Below are positions 50,793 to 59,697 of a stretch of 64,000 nucleotides of DNA, piece after piece. The notes beneath the pieces were generated by a model. It made no database searches. It was not told the DNA's origin and worked only from the letters and a program-made list of their open reading frames with translations. Position 1 is the stretch's first letter, and every line of letters begins with the position of its first letter. Source of the DNA: Streptomyces sp. TRM68416 (lineage in GTDB: Bacteria; Actinomycetota; Actinomycetes; Streptomycetales; Streptomycetaceae). The DNA lies in contig NZ_JACVWU010000001.1 in assembly GCF_014596915.1 (NCBI RefSeq), positions 310,001 to 374,000 on the forward strand, read 5' to 3'. The position numbers and the translations under genes are program-made.

Positions 50793-51368
50793 TCAGACGT
50801 TGACGCCGAAGTCCTGGGCGATGCCGCGCAGGCCCGAGGCGTAGCCCTGGCCGATGGCGCGGAACTTCCACTCCGCGCCGTGGCGGTAGAGCTCGCCGAA
50901 GACCATGGCGGTCTCCGTGGAGGCGTCCTCGGAGAGGTCGTAGCGGGCGATCTCGGCGCCGCCGGCCTGGTTGGCGACGCGGATGAACGCGTTGCGCACC
51001 TGGCCGAAGGACTGCTGGCGGTTCTCGGCGTCGTAGATCGAGACCGGGAAGACGATCTTCTCGACGTCGGCCGGGACGGACGCCAGGTCGACCTTGATCT
51101 GCTCGTCGTCGCCCTCGCCCTCACCGGTGAGGTTGTCGCCGGTGTGCTCCACCGAGCCGTCGGGGCTCTTGAGGTTGTTGAAGAAGATGAAGTGCGCGTC
51201 GCTGGCGACCTTGCCGGACGAGTTCAGCAGCAGTGCGCTGGCGTCCAGGTCGAAGTCGGTGCCGGTGGTGGTGCGGATGTCCCACCCCAGACCGACGATG
51301 ACCGCGGTCAGGCCCGGGGCCTCCTTGGTCAGCGATACGTTGCCGCCCTTGCTGAGGCTGACTCCCAC
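50793..51368 (-). CDS. terD: TerD family protein (TerD2)
   Basis: A 191-residue paralogue of the gene at 50048, starting [20 protein letters not shown] at 51368. It keeps the acidic calcium-binding pattern ([20 protein letters not shown] near residue 38, [20 protein letters not shown] near 80) and the final [27 protein letters not shown]-type purine-rich site precedes the ATG. It heads the minus-strand terD pair. The role is stress-responsive calcium-binding or signalling, as inferred for the family. Confidence 0.95.
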   Translation of the reverse strand: MGVSLSKGGNVSLTKEAPGLTAVIVGLGWDIRTTTGTDFDLDASALLLNSSGKVASDAHFIFFNNLKSPDGSVEHTGDNLTGEGEGDDEQIKVDLASVPADVEKIVFPVSIYDAENRQQSFGQVRNAFIRVANQAGGAEIARYDLSEDASTETAMVFGELYRHGAEWKFRAIGQGYASGLRGIAQDFGVNV

Positions 51369-51481
51369 GAGTCCTCCATTGGTGTCCAGGGGCGGGGAGC
51401 CCCGCCGTGCTTGTGATACCGGATCAACGTCTCGATCCTAGTAACGGGTTCCCGAAGCTCGCAGGCCTTGGTACCGAAGAA

Positions 51482-51940
51482 TCACAGGGTGTCGAGTGCC
51501 GTGACGTACTCGTTCGGGTCACGCGCGTCCGGCATGCCGTTGACGACCGTCCAGCGCACGATGCCCTCTTTGTCGATGACGAAGGTCCCACGGACCGCGC
51601 ACCCCTTGTCCTCGGCGAAGACGCCGTAGGCGCGGGAGGCCTCGCCGTGCGGCCAGAAGTCGCTCAGCAGCGGGAACTCCAGGCCCTCCTGCTCGCCGAA
51701 GACGCGCAGGGTGGGCACGGAGTCGTTGGAGACGGCGAGGACCTGCGTGTCGCGGTCGGAGAACTTCGGCAGGTTCTCCCGCAGCTCGCCCAGCTCGCCG
51801 GTGCAGACACCGGTGAAGGCGAACGGGTAGAAGACCAGCAGGACGTTCTTCCGGCCGCGGAAGTCGGACAGCTTCACGGTCGCGCCGTGGTTGTCCCTGA
51901 GCTCGAAGTCGGGGGCCTTGTCGCCGACCTGGATGGCCAT
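51482..51940 (-). CDS. AhpE-type 1-Cys peroxiredoxin
   Basis: A 152-residue peroxiredoxin: [20 protein letters not shown] at the N-terminus, the peroxidatic Cys in [20 protein letters not shown] (Cys 46), and the conserved Arg in [20 protein letters not shown] (near residue 118). Only one Cys of the catalytic set is seen (a second in KGCAVRGT is not at the resolving position), as in AhpE. It reduces organic peroxides and peroxynitrite in the cytoplasm with mycothiol or mycoredoxin as reductant in actinobacteria. A DUF3052 gene lies immediately upstream on the same strand. Confidence 0.9.
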   Translation of the reverse strand: MAIQVGDKAPDFELRDNHGATVKLSDFRGRKNVLLVFYPFAFTGVCTGELGELRENLPKFSDRDTQVLAVSNDSVPTLRVFGEQEGLEFPLLSDFWPHGEASRAYGVFAEDKGCAVRGTFVIDKEGIVRWTVVNGMPDARDPNEYVTALDTL

Positions 51941-52010
51941 CTCCGGCAGATCCCTTCGGTGGAGGCTGTTCGGGTGGTCGGGACCACCCTACGCAGCGTC
52001 CACCGAGGGA

Positions 52011-52047
52011 CCACGGACGGGCCGACGGAAGCCGGCCCGTCCCGTGG
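52011..52047 (-). terminator. Terminator hairpin between DUF3052 and peroxiredoxin genes
   Basis: CCACGGACGGGCCG (52011 to 52024) pairs with CGGCCCGTCCCGTGG (52033 to 52047) with one bulge, just after the DUF3052 stop at 52073. It looks like a terminator without a T run and separates the two genes. Confidence 0.55.
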
Positions 52048-52072
52048 TTCGGCGGAGGTCACCCCTTGAGGG

Positions 52073-52513
52073 TCACTTCTTGGCGGACTTGGCCCCCTTC
52101 GGCGTCACCAGCCGGCTGCCGCTCCAGTCCTTGCCGACGCTGACGCTCTTGGACGCCGACAGTCCGGCCGTCGTGGCGGCTTCGGAGATGTCGCTCGGCT
52201 CGACGTAGCCGTCACGGCCCGTCTTCGGCGTCAGAAGCAGGATCGAGCCGCCCTCTTCGATGTACGTGGTGGCGTCCACCAGCGCATCCGTCAGGTCGCC
52301 GTCCTCGTCGCGGAACCACAGCACCACGGCATCGGCGACGTCGTCGTACTCCTCGTCCATCAGCTCGTTGCCGATGACTTCTTCAATCGCCTCGCGGAGT
52401 TCCTGGTCGACGTCGTCGTCGTAGCCGATCTCCTGGACCACCTGCTCGGGCTGGAACCCCAGCCTTGCGGCAGGGTTCGTCCGCTCCTCCGCGTGGTCCG
52501 CGGTCGCGCTCAC
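52073..52513 (-). CDS. DUF3052 domain protein, 146 aa
   Basis: Start GTG at 52513, behind GGAGGCAACCC. The product begins MSATADHAEERTNPAARLGF and has an acidic helical middle (DQELREAIEEVIGNELMDEE) and a conserved VLWFRDEDGDLTDALVDATT strand-turn region. DUF3052 proteins are conserved beside aceE in Streptomyces and related actinobacteria but no function is assigned. The longer frame with MIRRQPV is less likely because GGAGG precedes the GTG. A basic tail (KGAKSAKK) ends it. Confidence 0.85.
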   Translation of the reverse strand: MSATADHAEERTNPAARLGFQPEQVVQEIGYDDDVDQELREAIEEVIGNELMDEEYDDVADAVVLWFRDEDGDLTDALVDATTYIEEGGSILLLTPKTGRDGYVEPSDISEAATTAGLSASKSVSVGKDWSGSRLVTPKGAKSAKK

Positions 52514-52885
52514 GGGTTGCCTCCTGATCATGTATTTGGGAATAACTCAGCCACGCGCGTGCGCGAAGCATTGGCCGTAGTCCACACGGGCGGGGCGGAT
52601 CGCGCAAGTACCCGGCCGTTCAGACCGCCGAAACGGTGACGTTCCGGGCCGTGTCACCGCAACTGCCGTCATGGCGCCATGTCCCAAGGTGACACACGCC
52701 ACACCGTTCTGCCCTCTTTGCGCTTTTGAGAACCCTCCTGGGGCAGCACGCTTGGATTACCTCGCAGTAGACACGCAGTAGAGATGACGTTTGCCGTCCC
52801 GCGGTACACGATGGGGAGCGGCGCAGGCAACAGCGGACCTCGACACCCAGCCCGAAAACCAGCCCTCTGACAGGTAAGGACCAGC
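52514..52885 (+). promoter_or_regulatory. Intergenic region between DUF3052 and aceE: divergent promoters
   Basis: About 370 bases without a gene. A dyad GGTGAC (52635 to 52640) and GTCACC (52653 to 52658) with a 12-base spacer stands mid-region. Closer to aceE is a repeat CGCAGTAGA followed by CAGTAGA (52762 to 52782) after TTGGATTACC, in the position of a promoter. Both are candidates only. Confidence 0.45.
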
Positions 52886-55633
52886 GTGGCTTCCGGATCC
52901 GATCGCAATCCGATCATCATTGGCGGCCTTCCGAGTCAGGTTCCTGACTTCGACCCCGAGGAAACCCAGGAGTGGCTCGACTCCCTCGACGCCGCAGTGG
53001 ACGAGCGCGGCCGCGAGCGGGCCCGCTACCTGATGCTCCGGCTGATCGAGCGGGCCCGCGAGAAGCGCGTGGCCGTGCCCGAGATGCGCAGCACGGACTA
53101 CGTCAACACGATCGCGACCAAGGACGAGCCGTTCTTCCCCGGCAACGAGGAGATCGAGCGCAAGGTCCTCAACGCGACCCGGTGGAACGCCGCCGTCATG
53201 GTCTCCAGGGCGCAGCGGCCCGGCATCGGCGTGGGCGGCCACATCGCCACCTTCGCCTCCTCCGCCTCCCTCTACGACGTCGGCTTCAACCACTTCTTCC
53301 GCGGCAAGGACGAGGGCGACGGCGGCGACCAGGTCTTCTTCCAGGGCCATGCCTCGCCGGGCATCTACGCGCGCGCGTTCCTGCTGGACCGGCTCAGCGA
53401 GCAGAACCTGGACGCGTTCCGCCAGGAGAAGTCGAAGGCGCCGTACGGGCTGTCGTCGTACCCGCACCCGCGGCTCATGCCGGACTTCTGGGAGTTCCCG
53501 ACCGTGTCGATGGGGCTCGGCCCGATCGGCGCGATCTACCAGGCGCGGATGAACCGCTACATGCACGCGCGCGGGATCGCCGACACCTCCAAGTCGCATG
53601 TGTGGGCGTTCCTCGGCGACGGCGAGATGGACGAGCCGGAGTCGCTCGGCCAGCTGTCCATCGCCGCCCGTGAGGGCCTGGACAACCTCACCTTCGTGGT
53701 GAACTGCAACCTGCAGCGGCTGGACGGCCCGGTGCGCGGCAACGGCAAGATCATCCAGGAGCTGGAGTCGATCTTCCGGGGCGCCGGGTGGAACGTGATC
53801 AAGCTGGTCTGGGACCGCTCCTGGGACCCGCTGCTGGCCCAGGACCGGGACGGCGTGCTGGTCAACAAGATGAACACGACCCCGGACGGCCAGTTCCAGA
53901 CATACGCCACCGAGACCGGCGCGTACATCCGGGACCACTTCTTCGGGGACGACCACCGGCTGCGCGCGATGGTCGAGAACATGACCGACGACCAGATCCT
54001 GCACCTGGGCCGCGGTGGTCACGACCACAAGAAGATCTTCGCGGCCTTCTCGGCGGCCAAGGCGCACAAGGGCCAGCCGACGGTGATCCTGGCCAAGACG
54101 ATCAAGGGCTGGACGCTGGGTCCGAACTTCGAGGGCCGCAACGCCACGCACCAGATGAAGAAGCTGACGGTCGACGACCTCAAGCGCTTCCGCGACCGGC
54201 TGCACCTGCCGATCTCCGACAAGGAGCTGGAGTCCGGCGCGCCGCCGTACTACCACCCCGGGCGGGACTCGGAGGAGATCCAGTACATGCACGACCGCCG
54301 CCAGGGGCTCGGCGGGTACGTCCCGACGCGTGTCGTGCGCGCCAAGCCGCTTCCGCTGCCGGACGACAAGACGTACGCGACCGTGAAGAAGGGCTCGGGT
54401 CAGCAGTCGATCGCCACCACCATGGCGTTCGTACGGCTGCTCAAGGACCTCATGCGGGACAAGGAGATCGGCAAGCGGTTCGTACTGATCGCGCCGGACG
54501 AGTACCGCACGTTCGGCATGGACTCGTTCTTCCCGAGCGCGAAGATCTACAACCCGCTCGGGCAGCAGTACGAGGCCGTGGACCGCGATCTGCTGCTGGC
54601 CTACAAGGAGGCGCCGAACGGGCAGATGCTGCACGACGGCATCTCCGAGGCCGGCTGCACGGCCTCGCTGATCGCGGCGGGCTCGGCCTACGCCACGCAC
54701 GGCGAGCCGCTCATCCCGGTCTACGTCTTCTACTCGATGTTCGGTTTCCAGCGCACCGGTGACCAGTTCTGGCAGATGGCCGATCAGCTCTCGCGCGGCT
54801 TCGTGCTCGGTGCGACCGCCGGGCGCACGACCCTGACCGGCGAGGGGCTCCAGCACGCGGACGGCCACTCGCAGCTGCTGGCCTCCACCAACCCGGGCTG
54901 TGTGGCGTACGACCCGGCGTTCGGCTTCGAGATCGCGCACATCGTGCAGGACGGTCTGCGCCGGATGTACGGGCCCACGGCGGACGGCAGGCCCGGCGAG
55001 GACGTCTTCTACTACCTGACCGTCTACAACGAGCCGATCCAGCACCCCGCCGAGCCGGAGAACGTCGACGTCGAGGGCATCCTCAAGGGCGTCTACCGGT
55101 TCAGCGAGGGGACGGCGGGCTCGATCCCGGCGCAGATCATCGCGTCGGGCGTGGCGGTGCCGTGGGCGGTGGAGGCGCAGAGGATCCTCGCCGAGGAGTG
55201 GAACGTCAGGGCCGACGTGTGGTCGGCGACCTCCTTCAACGAGCTGCGGCGCGAGGCCGTGGCGTGCGAGGAGCACAACCTGCTGCACCCCGAGGAGGAG
55301 CAGCGCGTGCCGTACGTCACACGCAAGCTGACCGGGGCGCAGGGTCCGTTCGTGGCCGTGTCCGACTGGATGCGATCGGTTCCGGACCAGATCGCGCGGT
55401 GGGTGCCGGGGACGTACCAGTCGCTGGGCGCGGACGGCTTCGGCTTCGCGGACACGCGCGGTGCGGCGCGGCGGTTCTTCCACATCGACGCGCAGTCGAT
55501 CGTGGTGGGCGTGCTGACCGAGCTGGCCAAGGAGGGCAAGGTCGACCGTTCGGCGCTGAAGCAGGCGATCGACCGGTACCAGCTGCTCGACGTCGCGGCG
55601 GCCGACCCGGGCGCCGCGGGCGGCGACGCGTAG
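52886..55633 (+). CDS. aceE: Pyruvate dehydrogenase E1 component, homodimeric type
   Basis: A 915-residue protein, normal length for the homodimeric AceE. GTG start at 52886 with AAGGA in front. Thiamine-diphosphate binding is at [20 protein letters not shown] (near residue 232), followed by [20 protein letters not shown]. The conserved [20 protein letters not shown] (near residue 70) and [20 protein letters not shown] (near 535) fit the family. It decarboxylates pyruvate and passes acetyl groups to the lipoyl E2, linking glycolysis to the TCA cycle. It is monocistronic with a terminator after it. Confidence 0.97.
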   Translation: MASGSDRNPIIIGGLPSQVPDFDPEETQEWLDSLDAAVDERGRERARYLMLRLIERAREKRVAVPEMRSTDYVNTIATKDEPFFPGNEEIERKVLNATRWNAAVMVSRAQRPGIGVGGHIATFASSASLYDVGFNHFFRGKDEGDGGDQVFFQGHASPGIYARAFLLDRLSEQNLDAFRQEKSKAPYGLSSYPHPRLMPDFWEFPTVSMGLGPIGAIYQARMNRYMHARGIADTSKSHVWAFLGDGEMDEPESLGQLSIAAREGLDNLTFVVNCNLQRLDGPVRGNGKIIQELESIFRGAGWNVIKLVWDRSWDPLLAQDRDGVLVNKMNTTPDGQFQTYATETGAYIRDHFFGDDHRLRAMVENMTDDQILHLGRGGHDHKKIFAAFSAAKAHKGQPTVILAKTIKGWTLGPNFEGRNATHQMKKLTVDDLKRFRDRLHLPISDKELESGAPPYYHPGRDSEEIQYMHDRRQGLGGYVPTRVVRAKPLPLPDDKTYATVKKGSGQQSIATTMAFVRLLKDLMRDKEIGKRFVLIAPDEYRTFGMDSFFPSAKIYNPLGQQYEAVDRDLLLAYKEAPNGQMLHDGISEAGCTASLIAAGSAYATHGEPLIPVYVFYSMFGFQRTGDQFWQMADQLSRGFVLGATAGRTTLTGEGLQHADGHSQLLASTNPGCVAYDPAFGFEIAHIVQDGLRRMYGPTADGRPGEDVFYYLTVYNEPIQHPAEPENVDVEGILKGVYRFSEGTAGSIPAQIIASGVAVPWAVEAQRILAEEWNVRADVWSATSFNELRREAVACEEHNLLHPEEEQRVPYVTRKLTGAQGPFVAVSDWMRSVPDQIARWVPGTYQSLGADGFGFADTRGAARRFFHIDAQSIVVGVLTELAKEGKVDRSALKQAIDRYQLLDVAAADPGAAGGDA

Positions 55634-55663
55634 CGCTCCGCGGGCGGCCGGAGGCGACATCGA

Positions 55664-55706
55664 CGGAGGGCTGAGGGGCCCGGCTCCTCGGCCCTCCGGC
55701 GTTTTT
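55664..55706 (+). terminator. Rho-independent terminator after aceE
   Basis: CGGAGGGC (55664 to 55671) pairs with GCCCTCCG (55691 to 55698), with additional GAGG/CCTC inside, followed by GCG and TTTTT (55702 to 55706). This is a complete intrinsic terminator with a U tract, rare in such GC-rich DNA. Confidence 0.85.
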
Positions 55707-55719
55707 CTACGATGCGGGC

Positions 55720-56484
55720 ATGAAGCGACAATCCGTGCAGGTCCGTTGGGAGCACTACACGCAGCGGCCTCTGCTGGTGCTGGCCGTGCTGTTCGCCGTC
55801 GCCTACGCCGTGCCGATCCTGGACACCTCGGCGAGCAAGGCGCTGACGCGGGCCTGCGCGATCGTCGAGTGGGTGGTGTGGGCGGCCTTCGCCACGGACT
55901 ATCTGGTGCGGCTGGGGCTGGCGGAGCGCCGGTGGGAGTTCGTACGGCGGCACTGGCTGGACCTGTTCGCGGTGCTGCTGCCGTTGATCCAGCCGTTGCG
56001 GCTGCTGCGGCTGGTCTCCACGTTGATGCTGGCGGGGCGGCGGGCGCGGATGGCGTCGCAGGTGCGGCTGACCACGTATGTGGTGGGGTCGGTGGCCGGT
56101 CTGCTGATGTTCGGTTCGCTGGCGGTCCTGTCCGTGGAGCGGGACGCGCCGGATGGGAACATCAAGACGCTGGGTGACGCGGTGTGGTGGTCCTTCACGA
56201 CGATGACGACCGTGGGGTACGGCGACCACTCCCCCACGACCGGGCTGGGGCGGTTGCTCGCGGTGGGGCTGATGCTGTCCGGGATCGCGCTGCTCGGTGT
56301 CGTGACCGCGAACATCGCGGCCTGGTTCATCTCCCGGTTCGAGATGGACGACCGCGTCGAGCGTCGGCAGACGGAAGCGATCCATCTCCTCACGGAGGAG
56401 GTCCGCATGCTCCGCGCGGAGGTGGCGTCCCTGTCCTCGTCCCGGGCCCCGATCCCGAACCCGGCAACCGAGGAACGGGCCTAG
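55720..56484 (+). CDS. Potassium channel family protein, six-segment type
   Basis: A 254-residue membrane protein with five or six hydrophobic segments and the K+ selectivity filter TTVGYGDHSPTT (near residue 164) preceded by a pore helix WWSFTTMT. Residues about 60 to 85 (AFATDYLVRLGLAERRWEFV) resemble the S2 to S3 part of voltage-gated K+ channels, and RLLRLVSTLMLAGRRARMAS (residue 91) has the Arg/Leu alternation of an S4-like segment. A C-terminal coiled coil (EAIHLLTEEVRMLRAEVASL) probably tetramerises the channel. The start ATG at 55720 follows closely on the terminator. Confidence 0.9.
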   Translation: MKRQSVQVRWEHYTQRPLLVLAVLFAVAYAVPILDTSASKALTRACAIVEWVVWAAFATDYLVRLGLAERRWEFVRRHWLDLFAVLLPLIQPLRLLRLVSTLMLAGRRARMASQVRLTTYVVGSVAGLLMFGSLAVLSVERDAPDGNIKTLGDAVWWSFTTMTTVGYGDHSPTTGLGRLLAVGLMLSGIALLGVVTANIAAWFISRFEMDDRVERRQTEAIHLLTEEVRMLRAEVASLSSSRAPIPNPATEERA

Positions 56485-56604
56485 CGGGGCACCGCGGGTT
56501 GCGCTGGCCGGGGGTGGGTCGCGCGGCCCGGCGCCACCGGGGTGCCGCCTGCGCCCACCCGTGCCGCCCCAGGCGGCACGCATGCCCGCAGGGTGGCGCT
56601 ACTC

Positions 56605-56670
56605 AGCCCGTCCGGCGTTTGAGGACGAGGCCGTTCAGGCCGATGCGGGGGGCTGGGGGCGGCAGCCCCC
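56605..56670. repeat. Streptomyces-type intergenic repeat, second family
   Basis: AGCCCGTCCGGCGTTTGAGG (from 56605) followed by a dyad GGGGGCTG (56648 to 56655) and CAGCCCCC (56663 to 56670) is a sequence type I recognise as widespread between Streptomyces genes. It lies downstream of the K+ channel gene and convergent to the DUF4190 gene, where it may serve as a bidirectional transcript end. Confidence 0.65.
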
Positions 56671-56715
56671 AGGGATGGGACGGGTAGGGGCGGCGGGGGC
56701 GAAGGGAACGACGCG

Positions 56716-57018
56716 TCAGAGGAAGCCGTTGCCCGCCGTCGCGTTGGTGAGCCAGATCAGGGCCAGCAACGTGTCGATCGCGCCGAGGACGATCGCCACC
56801 AGCGCCGTGACCGGGCGAGCACCGGACCAGGTGCGCCCCATGGCCAGCCATCCGCAGACGATCGCCACCGGCCCCAGGATGATCCCGAGGACGAAGAAGC
56901 CGGCGACCGCACAGATGACACCGATGATGCCGAGCGACGCGCGATCCGGCCCGGTACCTGACCACGTCCGGCCACGTGAACGGGGGTGCCTGCGCGTGCC
57001 GTGTCCGAAGCCCGCCAT
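56716..57018 (-). CDS. DUF4190 membrane protein, 100 aa
   Basis: Start MAGFGHGTRRHPRSRGRTWS at 57018 with AAGGGAG upstream. The core has two membrane segments (ASLGIIGVICAVAGFFVLGI at residue 28 and VTALVAIVLGAIDTLLALIW at 70) and the loop VAIVCGWLAMGRTWSGAR, typical of DUF4190, with a basic N-terminus. Function unknown; the family is common in actinobacteria. It lies convergent to the K+ channel gene. Confidence 0.78.
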   Translation of the reverse strand: MAGFGHGTRRHPRSRGRTWSGTGPDRASLGIIGVICAVAGFFVLGIILGPVAIVCGWLAMGRTWSGARPVTALVAIVLGAIDTLLALIWLTNATAGNGFL

Positions 57019-57278
57019 GGTGGAACTCAACTCCCTTAAACCGTCAGTCGGTTCAACGGACGAGTACCCGGCGGGCACGGAGTATGCGTGCGGGCTGCCG
57101 GCGCGCTGCCCCCCTCCGGCAGCGCGCCGCAGCACCGTCCCCCCTCCCATGCCGTACGAACGTGCCCGAGGAACATGCCGTACGGAGGGCTTGACCCACT
57201 GTGACCTGCGGCGCCTGCCGAGGACGAGGAATCTTTAGCGAAGTCACCCTGATAGGGGAAATCGCCGCTGGCCCACGG

Positions 57279-58898
57279 TCAGATGTGGGCCGCCCCCGCC
57301 CCCGCCTCCGCGTTGGCCCCCCGCTTGGTGAGGAACGCGACGCCGATCGCCACCGCGGCCACCCCCGCCGCCACCAGCGAGGCCAGGCTCATGCCCGAGA
57401 GGAAGGTGTCGTGGGCCACGCCAGTGATCTTCGCGGCGATCTCCTCCGGCGTGCCCTTGGCCACCGGCGCCACACCGACCTGCACCGCCTCGGAGGCCTG
57501 GGCCTGCTGCTCTGCGGTGAGCGCCGGAAGCCCCGCGTCCGTCCAGTTGCCCGCCAGGTCGCGGTCAACCTTGGAGGCCATCACGGCGCCCAGCACGGCC
57601 GTACCGAGGCTGCCGCCGATCTGCATCGCGGCCTGCTGCAGACCACCGGCGACACCGGACAGCTCCATGGGCGCGTTGCCCACGATGACCTCGGTGGCGC
57701 CGACCATGACGGGCGCGAGGCCGAGGCCGAGCAGGGCGAACCAGAGGGACATCACGCCGCTGCCGGTGTCCGTCTCAAGCGTGGACATGCCGTACATGGC
57801 GAGCGCGGTGCACGCCATACCGCCGGCCAGCGGGATGCGCGGACCCACCTTGGTGATCACCGCGCCCGCCAGCGGGGAGCCGACGATCATCATGCCGGTG
57901 AGGGGCAGCAGGTGCAGACCGGCGTCGACGGGGCTCATGCCGTGCACGTTCTGGAGGTAGAACGTGACGAAGAACAGCCCGCCCATGAAGGCGATGGCCA
58001 TCAGGACCATCAGCACCACACCCGCCGACAGCGGGACCGAGCGGAACAGGCCCAGCGGGATCAGCGGCTCCTTGACCTTCGTCTCCCAGAACGCGAAGCC
58101 CGCGAAGAGCGCCACCGACACGAGGATGAACAGCCACGTCTGTCCGTCGCCCCAGCCCCATTCCGGGGCCTTGATGAGCGCCCACACCAGGCAGAACATC
58201 GCGCTCGACAGCAGGGCGATGCCGAGGAGGTCGAAGGAGCGCGGGGCGTTCTCCGCCCGGTGGTCGAGCAGGATCAGCGCGCCGAGCCCGAGGGCGAGGA
58301 TGCCGACCGGCACGTTGATGAAGAACACCGACTGCCAGTTGACGTGCTCGACGAGGACACCGCCGAGGATCGGGCCGCCGGCGGTGGAGGCGCCGATGAC
58401 CATGCCCCAGATGCCGATGGCCATGTTCAGCTTCTCGGCCGGGAAGGTCGCCCGCAGCAGGCCGAGCGCGGCCGGCATCAGCAGCGCGCCGAACAGACCC
58501 TGGAAGACCCGGAAGGTGATGACCATCCCGATGCTGCTCGACAGGCCGATCGCGCCGGAGGCGGCGGCGAAGCCCACCACGCCGATCAGGAAGGTCTGGC
58601 GGTGGCCGAACCGGTCGCCGAGCTTGCCCGCGGTGATCAGGGAGACCGCGAGGGCCAGGAAGTAGGAGTTGGTGATCCACTGCACCTGGGCGAAGGTGGC
58701 CCCCAGGTCGTCGGCGATGGCCGGGTTGGCGATGGCCACGATGGTGCCGTCGAGGGCCACCATCATGACGCCGACGGCCACGGTGATGAGGGTGAGCCAG
58801 GGGTGGCCGCGCAGGCCCGAGCCGGCGGGCCGGTCCGACGGGGTTGCCGGGACCTTGTCCCCGGGCCCTGTCGTGTCGATGGTGGTCTGACTAGTCAT
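57279..58898 (-). CDS. DHA2-family MFS drug exporter
   Basis: A 539-residue transporter with 14 predicted membrane segments. Start MTSQTTIDTTGPGDKVPATP at 58898. The signature motifs are GKLGDRFGHRQTFL (near residue 92, motif A), the VALDGTIVAIANPAIADDLG segment near 48, and GGPILGGVLVEHVNWQSVFF near 172 (motif C), as in EmrB/QacA-type drug/proton antiporters. No Shine-Dalgarno sequence precedes the start. A divergent TetR gene 92 bases away should be its regulator. Exports hydrophobic toxic compounds or antibiotics; substrate not visible. Confidence 0.93.
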   Translation of the reverse strand: MTSQTTIDTTGPGDKVPATPSDRPAGSGLRGHPWLTLITVAVGVMMVALDGTIVAIANPAIADDLGATFAQVQWITNSYFLALAVSLITAGKLGDRFGHRQTFLIGVVGFAAASGAIGLSSSIGMVITFRVFQGLFGALLMPAALGLLRATFPAEKLNMAIGIWGMVIGASTAGGPILGGVLVEHVNWQSVFFINVPVGILALGLGALILLDHRAENAPRSFDLLGIALLSSAMFCLVWALIKAPEWGWGDGQTWLFILVSVALFAGFAFWETKVKEPLIPLGLFRSVPLSAGVVLMVLMAIAFMGGLFFVTFYLQNVHGMSPVDAGLHLLPLTGMMIVGSPLAGAVITKVGPRIPLAGGMACTALAMYGMSTLETDTGSGVMSLWFALLGLGLAPVMVGATEVIVGNAPMELSGVAGGLQQAAMQIGGSLGTAVLGAVMASKVDRDLAGNWTDAGLPALTAEQQAQASEAVQVGVAPVAKGTPEEIAAKITGVAHDTFLSGMSLASLVAAGVAAVAIGVAFLTKRGANAEAGAGAAHI

Positions 58899-58990
58899 AC
58901 GCGCGAGGCTAATGACAGCCACTGACAATTGACAATCCGATTCATACGCCGGTAACTGACGGATACCGAACGACACGGATACTGAACCGC
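58899..58990. promoter_or_regulatory. Divergent promoter/operator of the exporter and TetR gene
   Basis: On the minus strand TTGTCA (58930 to 58935), a 17-base spacer and TTAGCC (58907 to 58912) make a promoter for the exporter that puts the start of transcription near its ATG. On the plus strand CTGACG (58956 to 58961), 16 bases and GATACT (58978 to 58983) place the start of the TetR transcript near its own ATG. Repeats TGACAATTGACAA and GGATACCGAAC/GGATACTGAAC stand around them, and CGGTA...TACCG (58950 to 58968) is a dyad. Neither gene has a ribosome site, so both mRNAs look leaderless. Confidence 0.55.
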
Positions 58991-59620
58991 ATGGAAACTC
59001 TGCGCGAGCGCAAGAAGCAGCGGACCCGCGAGGCGCTGCTGCGGGCCGCGCTCGAACTGTTCACCACCCGCGGCTACGAGCAGACGACGGTCGACGACAT
59101 CGTCGCGGCCGTCGAGGTCTCCCAGCGGACCTTCTTCCGCTACTTCGCCAGCAAGGAGGAGGTGGCGTTCGGCGTCCAGGAGATGGCCGAGGCCTACTTC
59201 GTCGAGGCCGTGCGCCGACGGCCCGCGGACGAGGCCCCGCTGGAGGCGCTGCGCCGGTCGGTCCTGGAGGGCTGGGACGGACTCGGCGAGATCATCGAGT
59301 CCGTCGTGCCGATCGAGCTGCATCTGCGCATGTACCAGCAGATCGAGTCGGTGCCGGTGCTGCTCGCCGCGCATCTGCGGCGCTCCGCGGAGACGGAGGA
59401 GGCCATCGCGCGCGTACTCGCCGAACGCGAGGGGCTCGACGTGGACGCCGACCCCCGGCCGCGGCTGGCCGTGGCCGTCTTCGGCGGGGTGATGCGGGTG
59501 ACGGAACGGCAGTGGAGCCTGCGCGAGGACTTCAGCCTGGAGGCGATCCGCGCGCTCACCGTCGCCTACCTGGAACAGGTGGGACCGGCACTGACGGAGA
59601 GCTGGCGCGACGCTCGGTGA
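58991..59620 (+). CDS. TetR family transcriptional regulator
   Basis: A 209-residue protein. Residues 8 to 54 form the TetR helix-turn-helix (RTREALLRAALELFTTRGYE then DDIVAAVEVSQRTFFRYFAS), and the rest is the ligand-binding all-helix domain (EIIESVVPIELHLRMYQQIE). It is transcribed away from the DHA2 exporter and should repress it in the absence of a drug ligand. No Shine-Dalgarno sequence is seen before the ATG. Confidence 0.93.
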   Translation: METLRERKKQRTREALLRAALELFTTRGYEQTTVDDIVAAVEVSQRTFFRYFASKEEVAFGVQEMAEAYFVEAVRRRPADEAPLEALRRSVLEGWDGLGEIIESVVPIELHLRMYQQIESVPVLLAAHLRRSAETEEAIARVLAEREGLDVDADPRPRLAVAVFGGVMRVTERQWSLREDFSLEAIRALTVAYLEQVGPALTESWRDAR

Positions 59621-59697
59621 CCGGCGCCCGCCTCGAAACGTGATACGCGTCACTCGGTTAACGCGAGACCCGTTCGTTCTCCTAGTGTGTCCTCCCA

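Noticed and set aside
52757..55660. A 967-codon open frame on the minus strand opposite aceE
   Set aside because: It is a shadow caused by high GC at third positions. The plus-strand AceE protein is highly conserved, and the antisense frame is Arg/Val-rich without any motif.
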